From contig CAIWTR010000207.1 in the NCBI GenBank assembly GCA_903915615.1, positions 1-5,616 of the forward strand: a stretch of 5,616 nucleotides of DNA. The letters are read 5' to 3'. This DNA is from an uncultured Armatimonadota bacterium (GTDB lineage Bacteria > Armatimonadota > Armatimonadia > Armatimonadales > Armatimonadaceae). The notes beneath the pieces are model-generated. The model made no database searches and was not told where the DNA came from. It was given only the letters and a program-made list of their open reading frames with translations. The translations under genes and the position numbers were made by a program. The number at the start of each line of letters is the position of its first letter. The first letter of the stretch is position 1. This document shows positions 5,364 to 5,616 of the stretch, piece by piece.

Positions 5364-5616
5364 TGAAGCTGCGCACCGCGTGGAAGCGCGTCTGCGTGAT
5401 TTACGTCAGCTGGTCGCAGGGCTTCCGATTCTGATGGACACGCACGAGGAAATGTTATCGATGTTGGTTGCCCAGCTGGATGCGATTGAGGATGCATCCA
5501 CCGAGCTGCGCCACCAGCTGCTTGCCGCTGGTGGTGAGTGGCAACCATCCAGTTTGTCCACAAGACGGATGAAGGCGGATGACTTACGGGCTGCTCTTGT
5601 CGAATCCGATTACCTA
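5347..5616 (+). CDS. Partial, helix-rich protein of unknown function (5' end only, 90 codons)
   Basis: From ATG 5347 the frame stays open for 90 codons to the window edge, so the 3' end is missing. The start is supported by GGAGG at 5336-5340. The gene overlaps the end of the membrane protein gene (stop TGA 5361-5363) by 17 bases, typical of translational coupling. The visible protein begins MQRQFDEAAHRVEARLRDL. Up to about residue 60 it is rich in Ala, Leu, Glu, Gln and Arg with regularly spaced hydrophobic residues, which predicts long amphipathic helices, possibly a coiled coil. A more polar stretch (GGEWQPSSLSTRR, about 64-76) follows. No signal peptide, membrane segment or catalytic motif is visible. 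I do not recognise a family. It may work with the adjacent membrane protein (inference from overlap only). Confidence 0.72.
   Translation, partial: MQRQFDEAAHRVEARLRDLRQLVAGLPILMDTHEEMLSMLVAQLDAIEDASTELRHQLLAAGGEWQPSSLSTRRMKADDLRAALVESDYL

Noticed and set aside
1..5616. CRISPR arrays, tRNA or rRNA genes, insertion sequences
   Set aside because: I found no regularly spaced repeats, cloverleaf-like sequence, transposase motifs or terminal inverted repeats.

Overview
The window carries a branched-chain amino acid biosynthesis operon headed by a T-box riboswitch. A TPR/AAA+ ATPase gene is transcribed away from it. Base composition is moderately GC-rich, gene spacing is tight, and start sites carry Shine-Dalgarno sequences, so this is a bacterium. 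T-box leaders are known mainly from Firmicutes, Actinobacteria, Chloroflexi, Deinococcus-Thermus and some Deltaproteobacteria, so a lineage of that kind (or a relative such as Armatimonadota) is likely. I cannot place it more exactly from sequence alone.

Layout: 12-1325 (minus) is a complete 437-residue protein with an N-terminal TPR-like helical region, a proline-rich linker and one classical AAA+ ATPase module. 1326-1784 is the divergent intergenic region. It holds candidate promoters, a full T-box leader (stem I with specifier loop, stem II region, stem III, antiterminator with the TGGTACC bulge) and a competing intrinsic terminator ending in a T-run at 1738-1743. 1785-3578 (plus) is ilvB, the catalytic subunit of acetolactate synthase. 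3578-4468 is a metallo-beta-lactamase (MBL) fold protein with a C-terminal membrane anchor, joined to ilvB by a TAATG overlap. 4488-4994 is ilvN, the ACT-domain regulatory subunit. 5001-5363 is a small three-helix membrane protein. 5347 to the window end is a partial, helix-rich, unidentified protein whose ribosome binding site lies inside the preceding gene.

How they work together: uncharged tRNA of a branched-chain amino acid (specifier read as CUC/Leu or, alternatively, AUC/Ile) should stabilise the antiterminator and allow transcription of ilvB and, through tight spacing, of the genes after it. IlvB and IlvN form acetolactate synthase, the first common enzyme of valine, leucine and isoleucine synthesis, with IlvN providing feedback control.

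The unusual part is the MBL gene wedged between the two subunit genes. Its zinc motif reads HGHGHV, which looks like the normal HxHxDH with the Asp codon lost in frame, and it ends in a predicted transmembrane helix. The two genes after ilvN are small, unidentified and apparently translationally coupled.
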